From: Lelliottia sp. JS-SCA-14
GTDB lineage: Bacteria > Pseudomonadota > Gammaproteobacteria > Enterobacterales > Enterobacteriaceae
Direction: 5' to 3'
Assembly (NCBI RefSeq): GCF_035593345.1
Contig: NZ_CP141606.1
Location: forward strand, 3,844,001 to 3,908,000
Length of the DNA: 64,000 nucleotides
Made by a program: the position numbers and the translations under genes. This document shows, one piece after another, positions 30,028 to 39,298 of the stretch (the first letter of the stretch is position 1; each line of letters begins with the position of its first letter). The notes below the pieces were generated by a model. That model was not told the DNA's origin, did no database searches, and saw only the letters and a list, made by a program, of their open reading frames with translations.

Positions 30028-30042
30028 TAAAACAATGTTTCA
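30028..30042 (+). promoter_or_regulatory. KdgR-like operator upstream of kdgF
   Basis: TAAAACAATGTTTCA fits the KdgR pattern (TGAAA-N5-TTTCA type). It lies 20 bases before the kdgF ATG, so a repressor there would block transcription or clearance. Confidence 0.75.
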
Positions 30043-30062
30043 CTATAAGGACAAAAACGACG

Positions 30063-30386
30063 ATGTTTATTTTCCACAAAGAGACACGGCTTGAGGATCT
30101 GGGCAATGGCGTGACGCGTCGTATTCTGGCGCATGACGGCAAAATGATGGCGGTGGAGGTCAATTTTGAACAGGGCGCGATCGGCCCGATGCACAACCAT
30201 CCGCACGAACAGCTGACCTACGTGCTGTCCGGCGAATTTGAATTCACCATTGGCGATGAGAAGCACGTGGTGACGGCGGGCGATACCCTTTATAAAGAAC
30301 CGCACATGATGCACGGCTGCGTGTGCCTGAAACCCGGCACGCTGCTGGATACCTTCACGCCGGTGCGCGAAGATTTTCTGCAATAA
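30063..30386 (+). CDS. kdgF: KdgF, cupin for unsaturated uronate linearisation
   Basis: Single-domain cupin of 107 residues. KdgF proteins speed the ring opening of 4,5-unsaturated galacturonate released from pectin to the linear keto acid used by KduI. The metal-binding cupin motif is seen as HNHPHEQLTYVLSGEFE (H44-H48 region), with a later His in EPHMMHGC. It has an RBS (AAGGA) and a KdgR-like site just upstream. It stands alone, converging with fepE. It fits the tog-ogl-kduI-kduD set that follows. Confidence 0.92.
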   Translation: MFIFHKETRLEDLGNGVTRRILAHDGKMMAVEVNFEQGAIGPMHNHPHEQLTYVLSGEFEFTIGDEKHVVTAGDTLYKEPHMMHGCVCLKPGTLLDTFTPVREDFLQ

Positions 30387-30414
30387 ATAAAAAAGGGCGG
30401 TTTTTCATCCGCCC
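30386..30414 (-). terminator. Intrinsic terminator of fepE
   Basis: A six-bp GC stem (30414-30409 with 30400-30395) is followed on the minus strand by a T-rich run (A-rich 30386-30394 on plus). It lies between convergent kdgF and fepE. In the plus direction the T tract is missing, so it serves mainly fepE. Confidence 0.8.
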
Positions 30415-30433
30415 TCCTCGTCATAGCTAAAAC

Positions 30434-31570
30434 TTAATTCGTCGCCAGCTCAGGCTCTGGCATCGGTGAGCGCGCAAGCATGGCTTCACGCACCAGGATG
30501 CTCCCGCAGGCGAGGATCCCGCCGACCAGAGCGGCCAGAATGACAATCAGGGATTTACCCGGACCGTCTTTCTTCACCGGTATCGACGGCGAAAGCTGAT
30601 ACTTGAACGGTTCGAAATTCACATCGTTGATGGAGAGCTTTTCGAGCTGCGCCAGGTGATATTCGCGGTTCTGGAAATCGGCATTCAGCTCGGCCACATC
30701 TTTCAGGGATTTCTCAATCTGCAGCTTCTGCGCGATACCGTCTGCGCCCAGCGCAACGGAGTAATCCGGATCGTCTTTAACCGCCTGACCGTTGCTGTAG
30801 ACCGGCTTTTTGATTCCGGCGGCGTTCGCCACTTCCAGCGAATAGTTGAGACGCTGAACGTTGGTGTTATGGATCGTCGTCAGGCGAACCCGATCCAGCT
30901 CCAGACGCTCTTTTTCCATCTGCGTTTTCAGCGCCAGGGCGTTTCGCACGTTGAGCATCGTCTCTTGCTCAACGATGGCGGAGATGTAGTCGATATACCC
31001 TTTCAGCACAATCTGAGCATCTTCTGCCGTCGGGGCGCTAAAGCTCAATGTCCAGGAGGTGTACGGCGCTTTCTCGGCATTTTTGCCCGCCGCGTTGTCG
31101 ATAGCGGTCATACGCTCAGCAATATTGACCGCCGCGCGGTGTAAGTCCTGCGGATCGATGTCGGCGTCTTTCAGCTGCGCCATCACGAACGGTGAGCTCT
31201 TGAGATACTCTTCCAGCAGCGACTGGGACTGAAACTTTTTGATAAACAGGTTAAAGATGTCCGAGCGCTTCACGCTGATATCCACGTCCAGCACCTGCAG
31301 CGCGACGAGCATTCTCTGCACTTCACTCCACTGTGTTTGTTCTGCGGCCGTGACCACCGCTTTACTGGTCCACTTTTGCGGCATCAGGAAGGATGCGATG
31401 AGACCCACCATAGCGAAGGCAAAAACTACGGCGATAATCCGCTTTCTGGCGGCAAATAAGATGTCGAACAGACCCAGCAGGTCAATTTCTTTCTGGGCAA
31501 CGACCGGGGGAGGATAACTGGCAAAATGCAGCTCCGTGCTTTTTTTGATATCCATAGCAGACTTGCTCAT
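30434..31570 (-). CDS. fepE: FepE, Wzz-family LPS O-antigen chain-length determinant
   Basis: Inner-membrane polysaccharide co-polymerase that sets very long O-antigen chains in Salmonella. About 378 residues. An N-terminal cytoplasmic tail is followed by TM1 (IIAVVFAFAMVGLIASFLMP), the large periplasmic coiled domain, the conserved PSIPVKKDGPGK segment, and TM2 (SLIVILAALVGGILACG). The tract AAGIKKPVYSNGQAVKDDPD matches the E. coli protein I recall. Starts at 31570 (chosen), 31555 or a TTG at 31603 are possible; none has a strong RBS. It normally lies near the ent-fep genes, so its place in a pectin island is odd. Confidence 0.88.
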   Translation of the reverse strand: MSKSAMDIKKSTELHFASYPPPVVAQKEIDLLGLFDILFAARKRIIAVVFAFAMVGLIASFLMPQKWTSKAVVTAAEQTQWSEVQRMLVALQVLDVDISVKRSDIFNLFIKKFQSQSLLEEYLKSSPFVMAQLKDADIDPQDLHRAAVNIAERMTAIDNAAGKNAEKAPYTSWTLSFSAPTAEDAQIVLKGYIDYISAIVEQETMLNVRNALALKTQMEKERLELDRVRLTTIHNTNVQRLNYSLEVANAAGIKKPVYSNGQAVKDDPDYSVALGADGIAQKLQIEKSLKDVAELNADFQNREYHLAQLEKLSINDVNFEPFKYQLSPSIPVKKDGPGKSLIVILAALVGGILACGSILVREAMLARSPMPEPELATN

Positions 31571-31811
31571 TCTTTTGGTTAAGTTGCAGTGAAATTCTGC
31601 CAATGACAGTTAGGAAAAAGGGATGATACCCGAAAGTAAGAATCATCTGAATGTTAGTTTGCAAAAAATGAGGAATGTGCTACGAAATTTGGTAGTTAGT
31701 CTCAGCCAGTTATTGAATGTTACAAAGACACCTGTCTGACCCATCACCGCTCTTCTCTCCTTCGGCTTTTCTTCTCCAGTAAAGTCAAAATTGCCAGCCA
31801 CCTCACCTTAT

Positions 31812-31902
31812 TGAAACAGCGTTTCGACCGCGATCACATTTCCACCATTTATCGAATGACGCAGAAACAAATCGCAATAAAATAAATTAAAACGATGTTT
31901 TA
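31812..31902 (+). promoter_or_regulatory. Two KdgR-like operators and a CRP-like half site upstream of togM
   Basis: TGAAACAGCGTTTCG (31812-31826) and TAAAACGATGTTTTA (31888-31902) are near-palindromic KdgR-type boxes 76 bases apart. A CRP-like site with a perfect TCACA half (31823-31838) overlaps the first. The gap 31571-32112 holds no convincing gene. Its 210-base leader to togM contains a weak 12-codon reading frame from a GTG at 32007 and an imperfect hairpin at 32034-32057. Confidence 0.7.
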
Positions 31903-32112
31903 CAAATTAAGGACAGCGGTTCGTCAGTTTTTGAAACCCTGAAAGATCGCGAACAAGGGTAACAAGAAAACATCTTACAAATCAGAAGGTAAATGGAGTA
32001 ACACTCGTGCAACGCACAGCGAACACACGTTTTCCCGTCTCGTAAAAGAGACGCGGGAAGCAGCACCACCAGCAGATTCCGTTTTAAACCATTGATTGCC
32101 AGGTAGGTATGT

Positions 32113-33003
32113 ATGAATGAAAACAAAATGCTGGGGCTAGCGTGGATATCACCCTACATTATCGGGTTGATAATCTTTACCGCGTTTCCCTTTGTCTCAT
32201 CGTTCTTTCTCAGTTTTACGGATTACGATCTGATGAGCCCGCCGGTTTTTAACGGCATTGAGAATTACCGCTACATGTTTACAGAAGATACGCTCTTCTG
32301 GAAATCCATGGGCGTGACCTTTGCGTATGTATTTTTGACCATCCCGCTTAAGCTTGCCTTTGCGCTTGGGATTGCATTTGTCCTGAACTTCAAATTACGC
32401 GGCATAGGATTCTTCCGAACCGCCTATTATATTCCGTCCATTCTCGGCAGCTCCGTCGCCATTGCTGTTTTGTGGCGTGCGCTGTTTGCAATTGATGGCC
32501 TGCTGAACAGCTTTATCGGCGTATTTGGCCTCGACCCGGTGAACTGGCTCGGCGAGCCTTCTCTGGCGCTGATGTCCGTGACCTTACTGCGCGTCTGGCA
32601 GTTCGGTTCTGCGATGGTCATCTTCCTGGCCGCCCTGCAAAACGTGCCGCAGTCTCAGTATGAAGCGGCAATGATCGACGGTGCGTCTAAATGGCAGATG
32701 TTCATGAAAGTGACCGTGCCGCTGATTACGCCGGTGATCTTCTTCAACTTCATCATGCAGACCACCCAGGCGTTCCAGGAATTTACCGGACCGTACGTGA
32801 TAACGGGCGGTGGACCAACCTACTCGACCTATCTGTTCTCACTCTACATCTACGACACCGCCTTCAAATACTTTGATATGGGCTACGGCGCGGCACTGGC
32901 CTGGGTTCTGTTCCTGGTCGTCGCGGTCTTCGCCGCTATCGCCTTTAAGTCTTCGAAATACTGGGTGTTCTACTCCGCCGATAAGGGAGGCAAAAATGGC
33001 TGA
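32113..33003 (+). CDS. togM: TogM, oligogalacturonide ABC transporter permease
   Basis: Inner-membrane permease of the MalF/UgpA type, 296 residues with six hydrophobic segments. The EAA loop that contacts the ATPase is visible as YEAAMIDGASKWQMFMKVTVPLI. With TogN, TogA and TogB it imports oligogalacturonides, as characterised in Dickeya. It has an RBS (AGGTAGGT) and follows two KdgR-like boxes. Its stop overlaps the togN start by eight bases. Confidence 0.93.
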   Translation: MNENKMLGLAWISPYIIGLIIFTAFPFVSSFFLSFTDYDLMSPPVFNGIENYRYMFTEDTLFWKSMGVTFAYVFLTIPLKLAFALGIAFVLNFKLRGIGFFRTAYYIPSILGSSVAIAVLWRALFAIDGLLNSFIGVFGLDPVNWLGEPSLALMSVTLLRVWQFGSAMVIFLAALQNVPQSQYEAAMIDGASKWQMFMKVTVPLITPVIFFNFIMQTTQAFQEFTGPYVITGGGPTYSTYLFSLYIYDTAFKYFDMGYGAALAWVLFLVVAVFAAIAFKSSKYWVFYSADKGGKNG

Positions 33004-33898
33004 TATTCAGGAACTCTCCACGGCGAGAAGCATCGCGGAACGCGAAGTGGCTCGCACGCTGCGCAAAGAGAAGATCAACGCCAGCATTCGCTACGTGATC
33101 CTGCTGTTTGTCGGCCTGCTGATGCTCTATCCGCTGGTGTGGATGTTCTCGGCGTCGTTCAAACCGAACCACGAGATCTTCACCACCCTGAGCCTGTGGC
33201 CCGCCCACGCCACCTGGGACGGCTTCGTCAACGGCTGGAAAACCGGTACCGAATACAACTTTGGTCATTACATGCTGAACACCTTTAAGTATGTGATCCC
33301 GAAAGTGATTCTGACCATTATCTCCTCCACCATCGTGGCGTACGGCTTTGCCCGCTTCGAGATCCCGTGGAAGAAATTCTGGTTCGCCACGCTCATCACC
33401 ACCATGCTGCTGCCGAGCACGGTCCTGCTGATCCCGCAGTACCTGATGTTCCGCGAAATGGGCATGCTGAACAGCTATATGCCGCTGTACCTGCCGCTGG
33501 CATTTGCCACTCAGGGGTTCTTCGTCTTCATGCTGATTCAGTTCCTGCGCGGGGTGCCGCGTGACATGGAAGAGGCGGCGCAGATCGACGGCTGTAACTC
33601 CATTCAGGTGCTCTGGTACGTGGTAGTACCGATTCTGAAACCGGCCATTATCTCCGTCGCCCTGTTCCAGTTCATGTGGTCAATGAACGACTTTATCGGG
33701 CCGCTGATTTACGTCTACAGCGTGGACAAATACCCGATTGCACTGGCTCTGAAAATGTCCATCGACGTCACCGAAGGTGCGCCGTGGAACGAAATTCTGG
33801 CAATGGCGAGCATCTCCATTCTGCCATCCATCATTGTCTTCTTCCTGGCACAGCGCTACTTCGTACAGGGCGTAACCAGCAGCGGAATTAAAGGTTAA
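32996..33898 (+). CDS. togN: TogN, oligogalacturonide ABC transporter permease
   Basis: Second permease, MalG/UgpE type, 300 residues with six hydrophobic segments. The EAA loop is MEEAAQIDGCNSIQVLWYVVVPIL. The ATG at 32996, with GGGAGG upstream inside the end of togM, is chosen over a longer in-frame start in togM. The first 30 residues are a charged cytoplasmic tail. togA follows after 12 bases. Confidence 0.93.
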   Translation: MADIQELSTARSIAEREVARTLRKEKINASIRYVILLFVGLLMLYPLVWMFSASFKPNHEIFTTLSLWPAHATWDGFVNGWKTGTEYNFGHYMLNTFKYVIPKVILTIISSTIVAYGFARFEIPWKKFWFATLITTMLLPSTVLLIPQYLMFREMGMLNSYMPLYLPLAFATQGFFVFMLIQFLRGVPRDMEEAAQIDGCNSIQVLWYVVVPILKPAIISVALFQFMWSMNDFIGPLIYVYSVDKYPIALALKMSIDVTEGAPWNEILAMASISILPSIIVFFLAQRYFVQGVTSSGIKG

Positions 33899-33910
33899 GA
33901 GGGAAATATC

Positions 33911-35038
33911 ATGGCTGAAGTTATTTTCAACAAACTGGAAAAGGTCTACTCCAACGGCTTCAAAGCGGTACATGCTATCGACCTGAAAATCGCTGAGGGG
34001 GAATTCATGGTGATCGTCGGGCCATCCGGCTGCGCCAAATCCACCACCCTGCGTATGCTGGCGGGTCTGGAAACCATCAGCGGCGGCGAAGTGCGCATCG
34101 GCGAGAAGATCGTCAACAACCTCGCGCCAAAAGAGCGCGGAATTGCGATGGTGTTCCAGAACTACGCGCTCTATCCGCACATGACCGTACGCGAAAACCT
34201 GGCCTTCGGTCTGAAGCTGAGCAAAATGCCGAAAGATCAGATTGAGTCCCAGGTGAACGAAGCGGCGAAAATCCTCGAACTGGAAGAGCTGCTGGATCGT
34301 CTGCCGCGTCAGCTCTCTGGCGGTCAGGCACAGCGCGTGGCCGTGGGCCGTGCGATTGTGAAAAAGCCGGACGTGTTCCTGTTCGATGAACCGCTCTCTA
34401 ACCTCGACGCCAAGCTGCGCGCCTCGATGCGCATCCGTATCTCTGACCTGCACAAGCAGCTGAAGAAATCCGGCAAACCGGCGACCACCGTCTACGTGAC
34501 GCACGATCAGACGGAAGCGATGACAATGGGCGACCGCATCTGCGTGATGAAGCTCGGCCACATCATGCAGGTGGACACCCCGGACAACCTCTACCACAAG
34601 CCGAAAAACATGTTCGTGGCGGGCTTTATCGGCGCGCCTGAGATGAACATCCGAGCCACCCGTCTGGTCGATCAGCAGGGCCGTCTGGCGCTGAGCATCG
34701 GCAGCGAAACCATGCCGTTAAGCGAAACCCTGCACGACAAAGTGGTCAGCCATCAGGCCCAGGACACTTTCTACGGCATTCGCCCGGAATTCGTCTCGGT
34801 CTCTGACGAGCCGTTCGCCGAAGGCGGCTGCAGCGGTGAGCTGGTGCGTGTGGAGAACATGGGTCACGAGTTCTTCGTCTACCTGAAAGTGTCCGATTAC
34901 GAACTGACCGCCCGAATTCCTTCCGATGACGCTAAACCGATGATTGATAAAGGCCTTCATCGTCAGGTGTATTTCAAGTTTGATATGAATAAGTGCCACA
35001 TTTTTGATGCAAAAACTGAACTGAACATCTCAATCTAA
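33911..35038 (+). CDS. togA: TogA, oligogalacturonide ABC transporter ATPase
   Basis: MalK-type ATPase of 375 residues. Walker A is GPSGCAKST (residues 37-45), with Ala42 where most relatives have Gly. The signature LSGGQAQRVAVGRA, Walker B VFLFDEPLSNLD and the switch His (VTHDQTEAM) are intact. The C-terminal OB-like regulatory domain follows from about residue 240. It probably forms a homodimer on TogMN. The altered Walker A still keeps Lys43 and Ser44, so ATPase activity is likely. Confidence 0.94.
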   Translation: MAEVIFNKLEKVYSNGFKAVHAIDLKIAEGEFMVIVGPSGCAKSTTLRMLAGLETISGGEVRIGEKIVNNLAPKERGIAMVFQNYALYPHMTVRENLAFGLKLSKMPKDQIESQVNEAAKILELEELLDRLPRQLSGGQAQRVAVGRAIVKKPDVFLFDEPLSNLDAKLRASMRIRISDLHKQLKKSGKPATTVYVTHDQTEAMTMGDRICVMKLGHIMQVDTPDNLYHKPKNMFVAGFIGAPEMNIRATRLVDQQGRLALSIGSETMPLSETLHDKVVSHQAQDTFYGIRPEFVSVSDEPFAEGGCSGELVRVENMGHEFFVYLKVSDYELTARIPSDDAKPMIDKGLHRQVYFKFDMNKCHIFDAKTELNISI

Positions 35039-35053
35039 CTGGAGTTTATAAGA

Positions 35054-36340
35054 ATGAAAAAAGTGCTTTTAAGCGCAGCAATCTCCGCTACCCTGGGTCT
35101 TACTGCCCTGCCAACGATGGCGCAAGATGTTGATTTACGTATGTCCTGGTGGGGCGGCAACGGTCGCCATCAGGTCACCCTGAAAGCGTTAGAAGAGTTC
35201 CACAAACAAAATCCGGACATCACCGTCAAAGCCGAATACACCGGCTGGGACGGCCACCTGTCGCGTCTGACCACCCAGATTGCGGGCGGCACTGAGCCTG
35301 ACGTGATGCAGACCAACTGGAACTGGCTGCCGATCTTCTCGAAAACCGGCGACGGCTTCTACGATCTGAACAAAATGAAGGACGTGATCGACCTGTCTCA
35401 GTTCGATCCGAAAGAGCTGCAGTCCACCACCGTTGACGGCAAGCTGAACGGTATTCCGATCTCCGTCACCGCACGCGTGTTCTATTTTAACGATGAGACC
35501 TGGAAAAAAGCGGGCGTTGAGTACCCGAAAACCTGGGACGAACTGAAAGCGGCGGGTAAAGCTTTTGAGAGCAAGCTGGGTAAACAGTATTACCCGGTGG
35601 TTCTGGAACATCAGGACACCCTGGCGCTGCTGAATTCCTACATGATTCAGAAATACAACATCCCGGCGGTGGATGAAAAAGCCAAGAAATTCTCCTACAG
35701 CAAAGAGCAGTGGGTGGAATTCTTCCAGACTTACAAAGATCTGGTGGATAGCCACGTGATGCCTGATACCAAGTACTATGCGTCATTCGGCAAGAGCAAC
35801 ATGTACGAAATGAAGCCGTGGATCCAGGGCGAATGGGGCGGCACCTACATGTGGAACTCCACCATCAACAAATACTCCGACAACCTGAAGCCACCGGCAA
35901 AACTGGAGCTGGGTAACTACCCAATGCTGCCAGGCGCAACGGATGCGGGCCTGTTCTTCAAACCGGCACAGATGCTCTCCATCGGTAAGTCGAGCAAAAA
36001 CCCGGAAGCGGCGGCGAAAGTCATTAACTTCCTGCTGAACAGCAAAGAGGGCGTGGATACGCTAGGTCTGGAGCGCGGCGTGCCGCTGAGCAAAGTGGCG
36101 GTGAAATACCTGACGGAAGACGGCACCATCAAAGAGAACGATCCGGCGGTCGCGGGCCTGCGTCTGGCGCAGTCTCTGCCAGCCAAACTCTCCGTGTCAC
36201 CATACTTTGACGATCCGCAGATCGTGGCACAGTTCGGCACCTCTCTGCAGTACATCGACTACGGCCAGAAATCCGTTGAAGAGACCGCAACCGACTTCCA
36301 GCGTCAGGCGGAACGCATCCTGAAACGCGCGATGCGCTAA
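35054..36340 (+). CDS. togB: TogB, periplasmic oligogalacturonide-binding protein
   Basis: Solute-binding protein of the MalE-like type (SBP family 1), 428 residues. A signal peptide ends near residue 23 (LTALPTMA/QDVDL). The mature part begins with the typical LRMSWWGGNGRH and continues through the two-lobe fold. It catches oligogalacturonides that pass KdgM. The gene is followed by a strong hairpin with a T tract before ogl1, which may keep TogB in excess over downstream gene products. Confidence 0.93.
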   Translation: MKKVLLSAAISATLGLTALPTMAQDVDLRMSWWGGNGRHQVTLKALEEFHKQNPDITVKAEYTGWDGHLSRLTTQIAGGTEPDVMQTNWNWLPIFSKTGDGFYDLNKMKDVIDLSQFDPKELQSTTVDGKLNGIPISVTARVFYFNDETWKKAGVEYPKTWDELKAAGKAFESKLGKQYYPVVLEHQDTLALLNSYMIQKYNIPAVDEKAKKFSYSKEQWVEFFQTYKDLVDSHVMPDTKYYASFGKSNMYEMKPWIQGEWGGTYMWNSTINKYSDNLKPPAKLELGNYPMLPGATDAGLFFKPAQMLSIGKSSKNPEAAAKVINFLLNSKEGVDTLGLERGVPLSKVAVKYLTEDGTIKENDPAVAGLRLAQSLPAKLSVSPYFDDPQIVAQFGTSLQYIDYGQKSVEETATDFQRQAERILKRAMR

Positions 36341-36351
36341 TTCCATTGCCC

Positions 36352-36390
36352 TACCCTGCCCTGTCACTTCCGGTGGCAGGGTATTTTTTT
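36352..36390 (+). terminator. Intrinsic terminator between togB and ogl1
   Basis: A nine-bp stem (36352-36360 with 36375-36383) is followed by TATTTTTTT. It ends 17 bases before the ogl1 ATG. Partial read-through would couple ogl1 to the operon at lower dose. Confidence 0.88.
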
Positions 36391-36406
36391 ATCCGGAGAA
36401 TTTCCT

Positions 36407-37534
36407 ATGAAAGGCAAAATCATCCCGCTGAATTTTCGCACGCGCCTGGACAGTCAAACGGGGCACGAAGTGATACGGATGACGCCCCCGCACATCATTT
36501 GTCATCGCAACTACTTCTACCAAAAGTGCTTTACTCAGGACGGCAGCAAGCTAATTTTTGGCGGCGCGTTCGAGGGGCACTGGAATTACTACCTGCTGGA
36601 TATCGCCAGACAGCAAGCCACCCAGCTCACCGACGGGGCGGGCGATAACACCTTTGGCGGATTTTTATCGGCTGACGACCAGTCTCTGTGGTACGTGAAA
36701 AACAGCCGCGAACTGCGGCGCGTCTGCCTCGAGAGCTTCGAAGAGCAGATTGTGTATGACGTGGATGAAGAGTGGGTGGCATACGGCACCTGGGTCGCCA
36801 ATTCCGACTGCACAAAACTGGTTGGGATCGAAATCAAAAAGCGCGACTGGCAGCCCCTGACCGACTGGAGCAAATTCCGCGCGTTTTACTTCACTCAGCC
36901 TGAGTGCCGCCTGATCAATATCGATCTGCGCACCGGTGAGCAGCAGGTGATTTTGCAGGAGAAACGCTGGCTCGGGCACCCGATCTACCGTCCGTTTGAC
37001 GACAGCACCGTGGCGTTTTGCCACGAAGGGCCGCGCGATGCGATCGACGCCCGCATGTGGCTCATCAACCCCGATGGCAGCAACCTGCGTAAGGTGCGCC
37101 AGCACGCGGCGGGTGAAAGTTTTACCCATGAGTTTTGGGTGCCGGATGGTTCGGCGCTCTATTACGTCGCGCATAAAGAGAACGATCCGCAGCGCTATCT
37201 TTGCAGCGCCGATCCGCTGACGCTGGAAAATCGGCAGCTGATGGCGATCCCGCCCTGTTCGCATCTGATGAGCAACCACGACGGCTCGCTGATCGTCGGC
37301 GACGGCGCACCGCATAACACGGGCGATATCAGTCTGAACGACCCGTTTATCTGGGTATTTGATATTAACGCCGGAACGCAAAAGGCGATTTGCCAGCACA
37401 ACACCAGCTGGAAAGTGCTCGACGGCGACCGTCAGGTGACGCATCCGCACCCGTCGTTTTCGCCGGACAATCAGTGGGTGTTGTATACGTCGGATGAGGA
37501 AGGGATGCCGGCGCTTTATCTGTCGCGGGTGTAA
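36407..37534 (+). CDS. ogl: Oligogalacturonide lyase, copy 1
   Basis: Cytoplasmic polysaccharide lyase (family PL22) that cleaves short and unsaturated oligogalacturonides into 4,5-unsaturated monomers. It has 375 residues with a seven-bladed propeller pattern (blade starts such as GGFLSADDQSLWYVKN). Mn-binding His residues are likely those in FCHEGPRD, THEFWVPDG, CSHLMSN and VTHPHPSFSPD. It is closely related to the copy at 41424-42599. It has its own RBS (CGGAGAA) but depends on read-through or a promoter within togB. Confidence 0.92.
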   Translation: MKGKIIPLNFRTRLDSQTGHEVIRMTPPHIICHRNYFYQKCFTQDGSKLIFGGAFEGHWNYYLLDIARQQATQLTDGAGDNTFGGFLSADDQSLWYVKNSRELRRVCLESFEEQIVYDVDEEWVAYGTWVANSDCTKLVGIEIKKRDWQPLTDWSKFRAFYFTQPECRLINIDLRTGEQQVILQEKRWLGHPIYRPFDDSTVAFCHEGPRDAIDARMWLINPDGSNLRKVRQHAAGESFTHEFWVPDGSALYYVAHKENDPQRYLCSADPLTLENRQLMAIPPCSHLMSNHDGSLIVGDGAPHNTGDISLNDPFIWVFDINAGTQKAICQHNTSWKVLDGDRQVTHPHPSFSPDNQWVLYTSDEEGMPALYLSRV

Positions 37535-37539
37535 AAAAA

Positions 37540-37609
37540 GCCGGGTGGCGGCTACGCCTTACCCGGCCTACTCAGTACCGTAGGCCCGGCAAGCGCAGCG
37601 CCGCCGGGC
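37540..37609. repeat. Pair of facing REP elements (BIME-like)
   Basis: A REP at 37540-37570 and a second in opposite orientation at 37581-37609 lie between convergent ogl1 and araE. The pair can fold as a long stem and probably ends or protects both transcripts. Confidence 0.85.
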
Positions 37610-37616
37610 AATAAAA

Positions 37617-39035
37617 TTACACACCAATGTTTCTTAACTTCTCCCCCGCCATCAGCCTGCGTTCAATATGTTCCAGAGTGACGTTTTTGGTTTCAGGAAT
37701 CAGCCAGAACGTGATGCCGATAAACGCCACATTCAGCACCGTATAGAGCCAAAATGTTCCCGCAGCCCCGATGGAGTCGAGTAGCGTCAGGAAGGTCGCG
37801 CCGATAATCATGTTCGACACCCAGTTGGTGGTGGTGGAACAGGTGATACCAAAGTCGCGGCATTTCAGGGGCTGGATCTCCGAGCACAGGATCCACACCA
37901 CCGGTGCGGCACTCATCGCATATCCCGCAATACACATCATCGTCATCCCGACGGAAAGCCACGAAAGACTGCTGGACGCCGTGCCGTTATCGAACTGCAT
38001 CAGGCAGTACCCGAGGATCAGCGTCCCGAGCGCCATCACGCTAAAGCCGATTTTCAGCGCCGGTTTGCGCCCCGCTTTATCGACGGTAAACACCGCGATA
38101 AAGGTGGCGAACATAAAGGTCAAGCCCACCACCAGCGTGGCGATCATCTGCTGTTCGGTGGTGGTAAACCCGGCCATTTTGAAGATCCGCGGGGCGTAAT
38201 ACATGATGATGTTCATCCCGGTGAACTGCTGCATCGCCTGCAGCAACATCCCAAGGAACACCGCCCGGCGCACGTTGCGGTTGGCTTTAAACAGCGACCA
38301 GCCGCCCTGCTTCAGCTTCAGGCTTTCGCGGATTTCATTCAGCTCTTCGCGCGCTTTTTCCGAGGTGTCTCGCAGCATGCGCAGCACCTCTTCCGCCTCA
38401 ACGTGACGCCCTTTTTGCGCCAGCCAGCGCGGGCTGTTCGGCAGAAAAATCACCAATACCATCAGCAACACGGCAGGCAGGGCCAGCACGCCGAGCATCG
38501 CCCGCCAGTTGCCGCTGTAGCTGAAATACGTGTCCGACAGGAACGCCAGCACGATCCCCAGCGTCACCATCAGCTGATACATGCTGATCATTTTCCCGCG
38601 TACGTTTTCGCTCGCCATTTCAGAGAGATAGAGCGGCGCGGTGTAGGATGCAATCCCCACCGCCACACCCAACAGCACGCGGGAGAGCAGCAAAGCCTCG
38701 ACGCCCGTCGCAAACGCGGAACCGAGCGAACCGGCGACAAACAGCACTGCGCCGACCATCAGGCTGTACTTGCGCCCGAGCCGGAACGAGAGCCAGCCGT
38801 TGAACAGCGCACCCAGCGCCGCCCCGAGCATCATGCTGCTTACCACCCACTCCTGCAGACGGCTGCTGAGGGTAAAGTGGTCGGTAATAAACGGCAGCGC
38901 ACCGGCGATCACGCCGATATCCAGGCCAAACAGCAAACCGGCCACCGCCGCCGAAACGGAAACAAACAGATTCATTCTGCGGGTATCGCGCAGGGCGCGG
39001 GGCATTAAGGTCGAGTCATTAATTGAGGTCATCAT
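37617..39035 (-). CDS. araE: Arabinose-proton symporter AraE
   Basis: Major facilitator sugar porter, 472 residues as in E. coli AraE, with 12 membrane segments. Family motifs are visible: GRKYSL in loop 2-3, PNSPRWLA after helix 6, and the C-terminal [15 protein letters not shown]. The close match to E. coli AraE over its whole length supports arabinose rather than galactose or xylose. ATGs at 39035 and 39032 are both possible. It keeps the K-12 order ygeA-araE-kduD, with the tog island inserted between ygeA and araE. Confidence 0.94.
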   Translation of the reverse strand: MMTSINDSTLMPRALRDTRRMNLFVSVSAAVAGLLFGLDIGVIAGALPFITDHFTLSSRLQEWVVSSMMLGAALGALFNGWLSFRLGRKYSLMVGAVLFVAGSLGSAFATGVEALLLSRVLLGVAVGIASYTAPLYLSEMASENVRGKMISMYQLMVTLGIVLAFLSDTYFSYSGNWRAMLGVLALPAVLLMVLVIFLPNSPRWLAQKGRHVEAEEVLRMLRDTSEKAREELNEIRESLKLKQGGWSLFKANRNVRRAVFLGMLLQAMQQFTGMNIIMYYAPRIFKMAGFTTTEQQMIATLVVGLTFMFATFIAVFTVDKAGRKPALKIGFSVMALGTLILGYCLMQFDNGTASSSLSWLSVGMTMMCIAGYAMSAAPVVWILCSEIQPLKCRDFGITCSTTTNWVSNMIIGATFLTLLDSIGAAGTFWLYTVLNVAFIGITFWLIPETKNVTLEHIERRLMAGEKLRNIGV

Positions 39036-39144
39036 TTCCTGCCTGAACAGCGTTAAGACGTTAACTGAAATTACGAGAAAGCCAGCAAAAGTGTCAGGCC
39101 GTAAAACGTGAAGTTATGGATTATCTGGCTGGGCAGTAGCGATC

Positions 39145-39281
39145 TGTGATGGACATTACAATTTCAACTCAGAGTAATTAATCACCATTTATTGTTAATG
39201 CGTTAATTTATAAGCCATAAAGTTGTGATACATCTCCATATGGGCTTTTCACTATGGATTTTATGACTTTATGAATATGGA
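39145..39281 (-). promoter_or_regulatory. Putative araE control region (CRP site and AraC-like half sites)
   Basis: TGTGATGGACATTACA (39145-39160) matches the CRP pattern TGTGA-N6-TCACA with one mismatch. Two copies of TATGGA (39253-39258 and 39276-39281) lie further upstream, in the orientation of the AraC I1 site read toward araE, 23 bases apart. The distance from araE is larger than usual, so the AraC assignment is tentative. The rest of the gap 39036-39344 is AT-rich. Confidence 0.5.
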
Positions 39282-39298
39282 CAAGGCGATTTTTGGCC

